The notes: generated from the letters alone by a model not told the origin. 22,003 nt of DNA from Gryganskiella cystojenkinii (GCA_015852425.1 JAAAIG010000663.1:1-22003); one strand, 5' to 3'; positions 11,164-21,292 are shown, numbered from the stretch's first letter. Translations and numbers: made by a program.

Positions 11164-11618
11164 GTCTTTCCCTCCCGAGTATATCAATATTTAATGTCGT
11201 CTCAATGAAATAAACAAGAATATTATTAGTCTTCCGCTGCTGGTTCCATTTATTCGTTTCATTGTTGGATTCGTTGATAGACTTCTGGAAGGCGAGGGTC
11301 ATATCCGCTATCTCCAGTGCCAGCCCCTGATTCCCTTTTAGAGTTGGTAAAGGATATTGGTGGCAAATCCATTTTTATACGTCCTGGTCACCGAATACGT
11401 CTACATCGCATTTCCTTCTTTTCTTTGTGATATCACGTGGACGAATGTTTTGTGGCGAAGGAGAAAAAAAAAGAAAAAAGTCAGCAGTCACACGTCCTCT
11501 GCAGGTTTCCTTCAAAAAAAAAAAAAAAGACACAGAAAGGGGACACTCTGCTCTGACCATTCATACCTCTCACTCTTCACATCACATCATCATCGCCATC
11601 CACATCCTATAAGGCATC
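11164..11618 (+). promoter_or_regulatory. DBP4: 3' end of the ABC gene and promoter of the helicase gene
   Basis: No gene lies in this 455-bp gap. It holds the ABC poly(A) signal, a TCACGTG E-box at 11433-11439, an A-rich tract at 11464-11479, a run of 15 adenines at 11514-11528, and a CA/TC-rich leader up to the ATG at 11619. CACGTG is the core bound by bHLH regulators such as Cbf1/Pho4 relatives; that it acts here is inference. No strong TATA box is seen, which fits a housekeeping ribosome-biogenesis gene. Confidence 0.5.
11209..11214 (+). terminator. Poly(A) signal AATAAA of the ABC exporter
   Basis: The hexamer begins 46 nt after the TAA stop at 11161-11163 and is followed by AT-rich sequence, as expected for a fungal 3' end. 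Confidence 0.7.
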
Positions 11619-14497
11619 ATGGCCCCTACAAAAATGAAGAAGGTCAGCCGGTCCGAAAGGAAAATGACCGAGAAGGAGGAATTCGAGCAACTCGAGCAGC
11701 GATGCAAGCACCCTGTAAGTTTTATTTTATTTTAAAATAGTCATTGAGTGCATGCGCAGTTTCATTTAGCGAGAACCATGTCAAGGAACAACCGGACTGA
11801 CCAGCTCTTACAAAAAACACACACACATACACAGATCTTGGGTACAGAGGCCATGAAGCAGTTTGACGAGATGCCAATATCGCACAAGACCGTCTCGGGA
11901 CTCAAGCGCGCCAACTTCATCAAGATGACCGACATTCAAAAGAAAGCCCTGCCGCTTGGTCTCTGTGGCAAGGATATCCTCGGAGCCGCCAAGACTGGAA
12001 GTGGAAAGACTCTTGCATTCCTTGTCCCTGTACGTCTCCATTCCTTATCTTATGTTGGCTTTGTTACATGTTGTCTATCGAGTGTCAAAAATACTCATTC
12101 ATTCTTTCTCCTTGCTGCCATAGATGATCGAGATGTTGTACCGTCAGAAATGGGGTCCTCAGGATGGATTGGGCGCCTTGATTATCTCACCGACCCGTGA
12201 GTTGGCGGTTCAGATCTTTGAGGTTCTTCGTAAAATCGGACGAGAGCATTCCTTCTCTGCAGGATTGATCATTGGCGGCAAGGACTGGAAGATTGAACGC
12301 GAGTTGATTACAAAGATGAACATCCTGGTCTGTACTCCCGGTCGTCTCTTGCAACACATGGATCAGTCTGCTGGATTCGATTGTGATAATCTTCAGCTCT
12401 TGGTGCTCGATGAAGCCGACAGGATTCTGGACATGGGATTCAAAAAGACGATCAATGCCATTGTCGAGAACTTGCCCCGTCAACGTCAGACCATGCTCTT
12501 TTCCGCTACGCAGACAAAGTCGGTCAAGGACCTGGCTCGACTTTCTTTGAAGGATCCCGAGTACGTTGCCGTCCATGAGAAGGCGGAGCACGCGACCCCA
12601 AAGAACTTGTCACAGTATTATATGGTCGTCCCTCTGGATCAGAAGCTCGATGTCATGTTCAACTTTATCAAGACTCATTTGACCTCTAAGGCTATTGTCT
12701 TCCTGTCAAGTTGTAAACAGGTAAGGGCGACTCGGCCTTCGTACTGGATGTCTGAGTCCCTGAATCGTTGCCTTTTTTTTACTTTTTCTCTCTCTCCATA
12801 TTCTAACCTATCTTTTTTACATCAAACCATTAGGTCCGCTTCGTGTTCGAAACCTTCTGCAAGCTTCATCCTGGTGTACCCCTTCTTGAACTTCATGGAA
12901 AGCAAAAGCAACAAAAGCGTGCCGAGACTTATGCCAAATTCGCTGCTCAAAAAGCCGCTTATTTGTTCTGTACCGATATTGCTGCCCGTGGATTGGATTT
13001 CGCCGCTGTCAACTGGGTTATTCAGCTGGACTGCCCCGAGGATCCCGAGACCTATATCCATCGTGTCGGTCGTACAGCTCGTTATGAGGCCAGTGGTCAG
13101 GCCATGCTGATGCTCTGCCCTAGTGAGGAGGCCGGTATGGTCTCAGGATTGGAGAAGGCCAAGGTACCGATTCAAGAAGTCAAGCTCAAGCAGGACGCCA
13201 AGGACAGGAAGGAACCGATCCAAAAACAAATGCAACGACTCTGTTTCAACGACCCCAACATCAAGTACTTGGGACAGAAGGCGTTCATCTCTTATATGCG
13301 ATCGGTTTACCTGCAAAAGGACAAGACCACGTTCGATGTCAATGCCCTCCCCGCCGAGGCGTTTGCCTCCTCGTTGGGTCTTCCTGGTGCACCCAAGATC
13401 AAGTTTGTGGAGAAGAAGAACAAGGAGAAGAATGCTGTCCGGGGTAACCAAAAGAAGACTGAGAGCGATGTCTCGGATGAGGAGGATGAGGACGAAGAGG
13501 CCGAGGAAGAGGAGGAGAAGAGCAAGGTCAAGGCGTTGGATGCCAAGAAGAAGAAATCCAAGAAGGAGGTTGTTCCCGAGGCCGAAGAGGAAGAGAAGGA
13601 GAGCAAGCAAAAGAAGTCCAAGATCGAAAAGATGTTTAACCGCAAGAACCAGGGTGTCTTGGCTGAGCATTATACCAAGTTAGTCGATCACGAGAGCGAC
13701 AGCCAAAGGAAAAAGTCGACCACAGAGGATTCGGACGAGGAAGAGTTTATGACCATCAAGCGTGCCGACCACGATCTCGGAGGCGATGAAATCCCAGAGG
13801 GTGAGATCCTGCCAATCTCGAAACGTCAACAACGCATGTCCAAGTTGGAGAAGGCCAAGAACCAGGGACAGGGAGAGAAGTTACTCTTTGATGATGAGGG
13901 TCGTGCTCATGAAATGTACGAGCTCGAAGATGAGAAGTCCTTCCATGCCAAGGGTGATGCCAAGACTCAACAACAAGAGTTCTTGGAGAAAGAGAAGAAG
14001 GTTATGGACCGTGCTGATGTCGAAGATAAGGCGCTTTCCAAGGAGAAGTTGCGTGAGAAGAAGGCCAAGAGGAAGCAGCGCGAGAGAGAGGACATGGGGG
14101 TAAGAATCGCGATGTATTTGAATTTTTGTTCTTACCAGCAACGTTGAGCGTCACAGCATACTGATCCTCTCTTTATATTGCACCGCTTTTTCTATTTTAA
14201 CCATAGGATGACAACTCTGACGAGGATGAGGAGATGGTGGTCACGCTCGGTAACCCTGACGACTCTGGTGACGATTACTCGATGGACGGTAGTGATCAGG
14301 GCAGTTACAACGACAACGACGAGAGCGGATCTGATGACGACGAGAAGGACTCGACTAAGAAGCGTTGGTGGGAGGAGAAGGCCGAGGCAGTCGAGAAGGA
14401 GGCCGCGTCCAAGAAGAGGCGCAAAATCGTCGAGGTGGACGAACCCCAGACCCTGGCAGAACAAGAAGCCCTTGCTCTCAAGCTTTTGGGCATGTAA
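11619..14497 (+). CDS. DBP4: DEAD-box ATP-dependent RNA helicase, Dbp4/DDX10 type
   Basis: Five exons, 11619-11714, 11835-12029, 12124-12720, 12834-14099 and 14207-14497, encode 814 residues. All introns (120, 94, 113, 107 nt) sit in phase 0. The helicase core carries AAKTGSGKT (motif I, about 83-91), PTREL (120), TPGRLLQHM (Ib), DEAD (193-196), SAT (224-226), [12 protein letters not shown] (V) and HRVGRTAR (372-379). After it comes the C-terminal block typical of this subfamily, with [12 protein letters not shown] and LGLPGAP, then long alternating acidic and basic stretches and a basic KKRRK near the end. The special AKTGSGKT and the C-terminal block point to Dbp4/DDX10 and not to other DEAD-box proteins. 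Known relatives act in the nucleolus in early 18S rRNA processing, where they release U14 snoRNA from pre-rRNA. Nothing looks broken. The CA-repeat just before the exon 2 acceptor is the only local oddity. Confidence 0.96.
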
Positions 14498-14620
14498 AAC
14501 TCCTAGAACTCTCCACTTTACTCTTTTTATTATTCATCTCTCTCCTTTATTTTTTCTGTCTGCATTTCATTCCCATATCCATCATCTACCATTCTGCATC
14601 GTCGATTACCTCCGTTTGTG

Positions 14621-14626
14621 AATAAA
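14621..14626 (+). terminator. DBP4: Poly(A) signal AATAAA of the helicase gene
   Basis: AATAAA occurs 123 nt after the TAA stop at 14495-14497 in an otherwise T-rich 3' untranslated region. The converging gene ends only about 70 bp further on. Confidence 0.65.
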
Positions 14627-14664
14627 AATTAGAGAAAACATCGTAATCAAAACAAAAGATTGCT

Positions 14665-14670
14665 TTTAAT
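14665..14670 (-). terminator. Variant poly(A) signal ATTAAA of the MYSM1-like gene
   Basis: On the minus strand ATTAAA lies about 25 nt after the TGA stop at 14694-14696. It is the common single-base variant of AATAAA. The 3' end produced would fall inside or beside the 3' untranslated region of the helicase gene. Confidence 0.45.
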
Positions 14671-14693
14671 AGAGAGAACTGTTGTACAAAAAA

Positions 14694-17600
14694 TCAGGGA
14701 TCGACTATATCGAGAGAGGCATCTTCTAGCTCGACGATAGTATGATTCGCTGGAACGGTTGAGGGACCAGAAGAGGAGGATAGGGATGAAGTTGGAGAAG
14801 AAGATAGTGAAGAAGAAGACGCCATTTCGGTCTCGATCTCAATCATCGTGGTTGTAAAAGGTCCCTTGAAAGGTGTCGATCCGGGACCATTTCCTTCCGA
14901 TAGAGAGCGTTCCAAAGGAGCTGCAGAGGAAATTGCCGAGGTTTCAGAGACATGCTGGGGATTACCGGTGTGATTGCCGTTGGTACTAGATGATCTGGAA
15001 GTTGCCATCGAAGAGGTCGCCAATAGTTGTCCATGTTGAAGTTGCTGTTGTCCATGTTGAAGTTGCTGTTGCTGAGGTAGTCTTGAAGACGACGACGAAG
15101 CCACTGCGGATGATCGAGGTTCCATGTCGAGGTTGAACCCTCGGATAACAAGCTCTCGGACCTTGCTCAAGAATGCGTTGGTCGCATTCTCATCGACAAA
15201 GATATGGTGGCTGAGCGACCGAATCAACTTGTCCAGCCTTGTAATCGTCTCGCCACGCCGCAAAGGCTTTGATAAATCCACGCGGTGCTCGTAGCTGCGG
15301 TAGTACCGGACCAGATCCGAAACCTGTTGAAAGAGCGAAAGCGACAACTCGTTCGTCCTCGTGATTTCCCGATCATATCCGAACGGCAACCGACAGTTCA
15401 GTCGATCGTCAAACTGTTCCGAAACGGACAAGAATTGGAATTTGGACAAAAACGACAGATTTCTAGGATCGAACGGTGAGACGATCACACCCACAAAGGG
15501 TTCTACGCCTAATTCGTGTCGTCGGAACATGGCCTGGTGCTCAGATTGATTTTCGATATCGCGGATACTCGGATTCGGTTCGAACGTCGGATGAGAATGA
15601 TACCAGCCCACGACCACGAAGCCTTTGGAGGAAAAGAAGGAGCGCGCCTCCACATCAGACTCGGGATCCATCTCACACTGCAGTCCCGTGCTGATACTTC
15701 GACAAGGAAAGACGCCCAAAATGAACAAAATCCTTTCATCTTCGTCATACAGACCCCCCAAGAGTCCAATCACCTCTGTCTCGGCCAAATGCGAATGAAA
15801 GTCCATGATGAGCTATTAAGCATTCCCAAAAAATAAGTCAGTTCTTGTTCTTGTGTTTATGGTACAACCACGAGTCAAAGCTCCGCTCACTTACCATGGC
15901 ATCAGATGAGACCTTGACCCTGAAAGGAGCCAGGTTGTGTTGGTTGTACTTGCATAAAGGCACAAGTCGAAAGGGATCATAACCTCCACTGTCGACTCCA
16001 TCCTGGCCACCATCGTCAAACTCGTACTCATGGAACCCCCGAGTCTCCCGCAAAAGATGTTGAGCCCTCTTGTTCTTGGGTACACGGGTATTCAAAGGCA
16101 CGATCTCGGATGCCGCGAAATACTTTGCGTTCTGGGCTGCAAGTCGCTCCTGCTCGAATTCCTCTTCCATTTCTTCTTTTGTGATGCCATGCTTCTCAAA
16201 GAAAGCGCCGTCGTCCAGTAAACGGAGATCGTCATCGAGATTGTTGGACGTCTTCGAGGCATATGAAGAGCCGCTATTGGTATTTACATTGTGCTCGATT
16301 ACTCGGCCCTCCAGTTCTTTCTCGTCCACCCTATTGTGGAAAGCAAAAAAGAAAAAAGAAAATGAGTACATAGTTCTCCGAAATTTTGAGCCTTAGCCAG
16401 ACAGTTTCGTTTAGACTAACCATTCTCCTTGCTCGTTTCGAACCCGTCGTCGTCTAATTGTTGGGTTCGTCCTGACAGATTCCATATCAACATCGGCCGA
16501 GTCATTCGATCGTAGCCGATGTTTTGGCGCAGAAGAGGACGACGAGGAGGACCATCCGCGCTCTTCCGAATGACCACGTCTCTTGGAGGAATTATTTCCG
16601 CCGTTCCTGGGTCGGGCTAGTGACGCGCCAGGCGAAGACGCTGTCATACCGACGTTGATAGCCCCAATAGACTCGAGCCAAGAATGAACCCTTCCAATAG
16701 CGTTAACATCGCCGCAGTCCTTCAAGCCGGATCGAACACTGGTCTTTGTCAAGTAGGTCGTCGGCGACTTCTCCCAAGCTTGCAGGATCGTATTCCGGAT
16801 TCGTTGATATCGCTCTGGTGTTTTACTGGCCTTGTTGCAGAAAAATTCCGAATGAACCTGTTTTTCCTCGTCCGTGATAATCGACTTGTCAAGAACTCTC
16901 AGATTCACCACTGGAGGTTTACCCAGGACTGTCAAAGAGGGGCCGACGTAGGTTGGCGAGGCTGATCCTTGTAAGGGGATAACGGTCGGTTGGTTATGGA
17001 AGGAAACTGAGTGAATCGTCGGTGTAGCCGTGCCTTTTGTTCGTGATCGAGGGACTTTTCTAGACGTAAGGGTACCCATAACAGTGTGAGGAGACCGCTT
17101 AATACCTGTTCCAAGGGTACCTTCCTCATAGTCATCTTCCTCGCTTTCTTGGCTCTGCGGAGATATCCCGTCATGCCTCTTTGCTTGAAACTCACTAAAA
17201 GGCGGACGATTGTTGGTTGGAGAGATAGAGGGTCGAGCAGTTGGGGTATTTTGACCGCCTAAAAGGTTTGGGCTGGTGTTGCCTGAGGAGCTGGCTATGG
17301 ACGAGGTCGGCCGATATGTCGGATTCGAAAGTGGAGACGGTGCCATCGCCACGTCCTTGACAATGACCGGAGCATCTAATCCTCCATCCTCCGATGAGAT
17401 CTCATCATAAGAGTTTAAATCCGGCTGCAGTTCTGCCACGTGAACAGCTCCAAAGGAAACAGTCCTCCGTTCCTTTGGAGAGTTGGTGACCTTGTCCATA
17501 GAGAAGTGGCGGGCAGACACTCCTCCTTTCTGCAAGTGTTGCTGCTGTTGATGGTAATGTACATCCTTGAGTGAAGGTTTGAAGCTACCGCCTGTTCCAG

Positions 17601-19557
17601 TGCTGTTGATGCTGCTACTGCTCGTGTTGAAGTTTGTGTTGACGTAGAGGTCGCTGGAAGATCCAAGGGTATCAGAAAGAGCTGGCGAAGAGCCTATGGA
17701 TCGCTTGTGTACATGTCCTGATTCTAGTGTCTCTTCTTCCTCATCCATATCATCAAGGTCTCGATCAGAATCGCTGTCAAGCTCGCTGGACATCCGTGAC
17801 CGAGTCGAAGAGTTTGAGAACGGAGATATTGACCTTGACTTTATGCTCGGGGCAAAGGGTGGTAAATTTTTTGCTAGACGGAGTCTTGCAGCCGGCTCCT
17901 CGTCGGTGCTGTTGATATCGATGTCAATATCATCGTCATCGTCGATGCCGGAGGACCGTGTGCGGGGTCTGGCAGAAAGGGCAAAGGGCATAGGTGACGA
18001 AGAATAGAGCGGCCGCAATCCTGGGCTCGGTGTACCAAGTCCAACAGATCCTGATCTTGAAACTGACCGATCATCATCATTGTCGGTATCGTAGCCGCTC
18101 TAAAACATTGTCGGTAATAAAGGAGTTAATTAGTGTAATTCAAGTACGAGGGATAGGGAGTTTACCCAGAAAATAACATAGTGTATGAGTGCCAACCGTA
18201 TTGACTTACAGTTGCTCCGAACTCAGACCCTGTTGTAAAGTCATCGTTTCCAGATTCCGATGTGACACTCCTAGCTCGACGACCATTGCGTGAAAAAGAA
18301 TCGTATCCACTTCCGCTCTCGGCGCCTCCACTGGCATCGATACGTTTGACTTTTTTGCTTCTTGGCTGTCTCCGCCTCCAGTCTCTACTCCCGTCCGTGT
18401 CCTCCTCTGCGGAATTGGCTGCCGAGGATCGATATCTGTCTAGACCTTCGCCGTCGCTTGTGTTTGTAGAAATGTCATGTGGGATCTTGTCCGAGACGGC
18501 CAGGTGACGAGCATGATTTTTGACCTGCAATGGGTTTCTGGTCCCAACCACAGAGGCGACTGCCTTCCAGTTTCCATAGCCATGTCGACGGATACCCTCT
18601 CGAAGTCTCTCGTCCTCCTCCGGCGTCCAGCGAGTGTTGTGAGAGGGCAAGTCAGCAGAAGAGAGCTTGGCGTTGAGTCTCGAGTCCTCGCTTATACTCC
18701 TTTTCGTCTGCCCGGAGTACTCGTCCGAGTTCTTTCTCTTTTTAGAGTCGTGACTTTTACTTTTGGAAGATGATGCCTTGGACGTGGACTTTGGCCATCC
18801 TGCTGTTCCTATAGGCGGACGGTCGCTGTTGGTTGCTGTTGATGATAGTGTAGGTTGATATCTTCCAGATTCTGATGATAAGCCCGTTGATGTTCGACCA
18901 GCATAGTACTCTTCCTCCGCCAGCATACTCTCAATCATCCGACGCGATTTCTCGTCCATGTCTGCGGTCTCATATCTTGCTTGGGCTTGGTACTAGGGAG
19001 GGTATGGACAACCAGCATTAGCGTGTACATTCTTCACTGCATGGACATGGCTATTGTCATGATGTTGAATATCCCTTACATCTTGCGTGACCCAGTCTGG
19101 GATCTCAAAGTCATTTTCAGTCACATTGTTGTCGTTCCTAGTGGAGAGGGAAAAAAGAAAAAGAAGAAGAGAGGTGTTGCATATTTGTATGCATCAGCTT
19201 CTGTCGTTGTGCAAGGGGGAGGGAAGGGGTGATTCAACATGGTCCGCAGTTGTGTCTGCGGGTGCGTGCGTGCGTGCGTGCGTGTGTCTTTGCTTACTCA
19301 ATGACATCCATTCCGGTTCTTGCAGCATGACTGGACTCTGAATGAGGCGTGCTGGCTCTTCTGGTAGGATCCCGAGCATGTGGTGATGAAGAGTCGACCT
19401 TGCGGGATGCTTGTGTTACTATCGAATGAGAAGACGATTGAGTGGTTGCTTGACTTTGTCGTGGCTGTGGTTGTGGTAGTGGTAGTGGTGGAGTGGGTTC
19501 GTCGCCATCGATATCAATGTCGATATCAATGTCGATGTCGACGTCTTCCTCTGCCAT
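14694..19557 (-). CDS. MYSM1: MYSM1-like SANT-SWIRM-MPN protein, predicted histone H2A deubiquitinase
   Basis: Six minus-strand exons (19557-19298, 19137-19080, 18992-18210, 18099-16421, 16330-15895, 15812-14694) join in consistent phases to 1444 residues, against about 830 in animal MYSM1. Introns are 160, 87, 110, 90 and 82 nt. The start ATG has a CACC before it. The N-terminus is an Asp-Ile repeat. A SANT/Myb domain (about 225-273) starts [26 protein letters not shown] domain spans about 762-850, from [11 protein letters not shown] to the end of [12 protein letters not shown]. The MPN domain follows from about 1073, with a full JAMM set: E1085, H1144 and H1146 (HSHP), S1154, D1157. Just before it, [13 protein letters not shown] matches the usual run-in to MPN in MYSM1. 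JAMM enzymes are zinc isopeptidases; MYSM1 removes ubiquitin from H2A in chromatin. A KKRK cluster fits nuclear import. Long Ser-rich disordered linkers separate the domains. Domain calls are firm; the substrate is inferred. Confidence 0.93.
15027..15068 (-). repeat. Two perfect 21-bp tandem copies inside the MYSM1-like gene
   Basis: The plus-strand unit TTGTCCATGTTGAAGTTGCTG occurs at 15027-15047 and 15048-15068 without change, then decays into further TTGCTG. In the coding frame it gives a repeated heptad with Gln-Leu-Gln-His-Gly, C-terminal to the MPN domain. Being a multiple of three it keeps the frame, and it looks like a recent duplication. Confidence 0.9.
19263..19282 (+). repeat. TGCG tetranucleotide microsatellite (5 copies) in an intron
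   Basis: Five exact TGCG units are followed by GTGTGTC, inside the first intron of the MYSM1-like gene, 15 bp from the splice donor at 19297. Probably slippage-prone and without coding effect. Confidence 0.9.
19511..19534 (-). repeat. 12-bp tandem duplication encoding the Asp-Ile repeat
   Basis: Plus-strand ATATCAATGTCG occurs twice in a row and continues as degenerate copies on both sides. Translated on the minus strand it forms the alternating Asp-Ile run near residues 6-17 of the MYSM1-like protein. Confidence 0.85.
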
Positions 19558-20147
19558 GGTGAGTTGTGTGCTGATGAGTGTGTTGATGAGTTCTGGTTGA
19601 ATGTGGTTCACTAGTTGAAGAGGGGAGATCAACAACAAAAAGGGACACGCGCTTTGTGCGGCGTTGTTTTTTAACCTTTTTTTCCCTTCCCTTCCCGTTT
19701 CAGAACAGTCTCCCAGCCAAGATGGAGTAAAAGTGAGAAATGGTCTGCAAAAGGGGAAGAGAATGAAAAAGGGATTCCTGAAGGTGAGGTTATCGGATTG
19801 TAATTGAGAGAGCTCAATGGAAAGGGCTACGGATTAATCCATGCAATGAATGCGCACACTCTTTTTTGGTTGTGGGAGAAAAACATAAAGTCAAAATATT
19901 GGTGGCAAAAATAGAAAGGAAAAATTCCGCGATCACAACAAACTACGGGGTCAGTCCCACTTTCACAGCGAATTGACATCCATCCGTGCTTTCGTTGCTT
20001 GGACACCATTCCTTCAAAGGACAAACAAGTGCCTTTGTGGTCAACTCTGCCTTCTCTCCTCCTTCTCCTTTTGTTGTTCGTCGCCCTAACTTATGCCCAA
20101 CAACCGTCCTGCTTAGGCTCGTCCTGCCTGTAAAACCCGGGATGTCA

Positions 20148-20155
20148 TCACGTGA
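20148..20155. promoter_or_regulatory. TCACGTGA palindromic E-box
   Basis: A perfect 8-bp palindrome containing CACGTG, the core site of bHLH regulators such as Cbf1, Pho4 and USF/SREBP relatives. It lies about 590 bp upstream of the MYSM1-like start and 1.16 kb from the MFS start, so the target gene is uncertain. Confidence 0.45.
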
Positions 20156-20469
20156 CCCAAAATAATGACGACGATTACGAAACGCCAAGCATAAAAAGAA
20201 AGCATGGCAAAATGGAAGAGGAGGACGTGCTCCCTGTGGGACTGAGGCGACTTGGCCTTCTTTCTTTTTCACTCGTCATTTGTAGAAAGGTCCGACCGTA
20301 GTGCCGGTTTACCGAGGCCAAACATCTTATTTTTCGGGACAACCATATCTCCAAGGTCTTGATTACACATAAACCGGACCGTTGATCACCCATAGCAGTA
20401 TGGTACTCTGACATCAGAAACCGCCAAGGAACATTACGTGGTAGGCAGATGAGGCGAAACAAACTTACG

Positions 20470-20486
20470 GAATATACATTATATTC
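20470..20486. repeat. Perfect 17-bp palindrome GAATATA-CAT-TATATTC
   Basis: Seven-base arms match exactly around a three-base centre in non-coding DNA between two divergent genes. The shape fits a binding site for a dimeric regulator, but no known factor is recognised. Confidence 0.6.
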
Positions 20487-20922
20487 ATCGAGTCTGGGTC
20501 AACTTCTCAAAAGATAACCGTCAGAAACGAAATAAAAAAAGAGACTGGAAAGGCGATGGGTACTGATGACTGTTCCAAGCGTCGATTTGCGAGTGAAAAT
20601 GCTTATTGACAATTAAGCTTCAAGGTTTGTCCCTGAAAGAAACGAAAACAAGCAGGGACGGGATCTCGAAGCAGTTCGCAAGCGGACTCCAAATTCTCTA
20701 TTTGTCCCTAGCCCGATTGCGTAGTCAATTTTACGCCCTTCTTCTTGCGACAGCACACAAACGAACCAAAAAAATAAGGTAGTTCGAGCCGGAGCCCTTG
20801 TGGCCAACAAACAAAAAAAAAAGGGAAGCCTGCAGGGCCACAAATTTATTTTTGTCCACTCGACCTACGATTGTTGGTCTCCAGGCGTCTGGGTGATTGC
20901 GCGTTTTGATTGTTTGCTTGCC

Positions 20923-20945
20923 TTTTTTTTTTTTTTTTTTTTTTT
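20923..20945 (+). repeat. Run of 23 thymines
   Basis: The longest homopolymer in the window, in the intergenic region about 230 bp before the MFS TATA box. Poly(dA:dT) of this length usually disfavours nucleosomes; its exact length may vary or suffer sequencing error. Confidence 0.9.
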
Positions 20946-21143
20946 AGCTTTGTTTGTGTTCTCAACGTCAAACACAACCAGAGTTCATTTTTGGTATTCG
21001 TTTCTGGGTAAAAAGGGCCAAGAACCAAGCAAAATGAGGCGAATGAGGTTCTGTCCTCATGAACATCACTGCCAAGTGCTGCAAAGCACTGTACTATGCG
21101 GATAAATCATAAACGCTCTCTTTTCAAGCAGAAGCAATTTCAT

Positions 21144-21185
21144 CCAATCTTGAAGTCTTCCTTGAGACTTCGTCTTGTATAAAAG
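21144..21185 (+). promoter_or_regulatory. Core promoter of the MFS gene: CCAAT, dyad and TATA box
   Basis: A CCAAT box at 21144-21148 is followed by an inverted repeat, GAAGTCT (21152-21158) and AGACTTC (21165-21171) with 6 bp between, and by TATAAAAG at 21178-21185. The ATG is at 21319, so a start site near 21210 would give a leader of about 110 nt. The dyad ends 6 bp before the TATA box, a position where a bound protein could control initiation. Confidence 0.65.
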
Positions 21186-21275
21186 GTTCGGCATCAATCG
21201 CCAATTCCTCCTCCATCTCTCTGCAACAGTCATCATCCTTCTCAAACAACACCTAACTTCCCAAACTTACCACAC

Positions 21276-21292
21276 AAAAAAAAAAAAAAAAA
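21276..21292 (+). repeat. Run of 17 adenines in the MFS gene leader
   Basis: The run lies between the TATA box (21178) and the ATG (21319), so it should be inside the transcribed leader, 26 nt before the start codon. Confidence 0.85.

Noticed and set aside
13143..13670. Leu-rich antisense frame of 175 residues
   Set aside because: It is the reverse of Lys/Glu-rich helicase coding sequence, which always yields Leu/Phe-rich antisense frames.
19558..19638. Upstream extension of the MYSM1-like start in the same frame
   Set aside because: It has no ATG before 19557, and the ATG at 19557 has a good CACCATGG context.
20175..20462. Minus-strand open frame of 95 residues
   Set aside because: It has no recognisable domain, and the surrounding sequence looks like ordinary spacer DNA.
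20780..20800. tRNA B-box-like GTTCGAGCC sequence
   Set aside because: No A box and no cloverleaf arms can be found at the right distance on either side.
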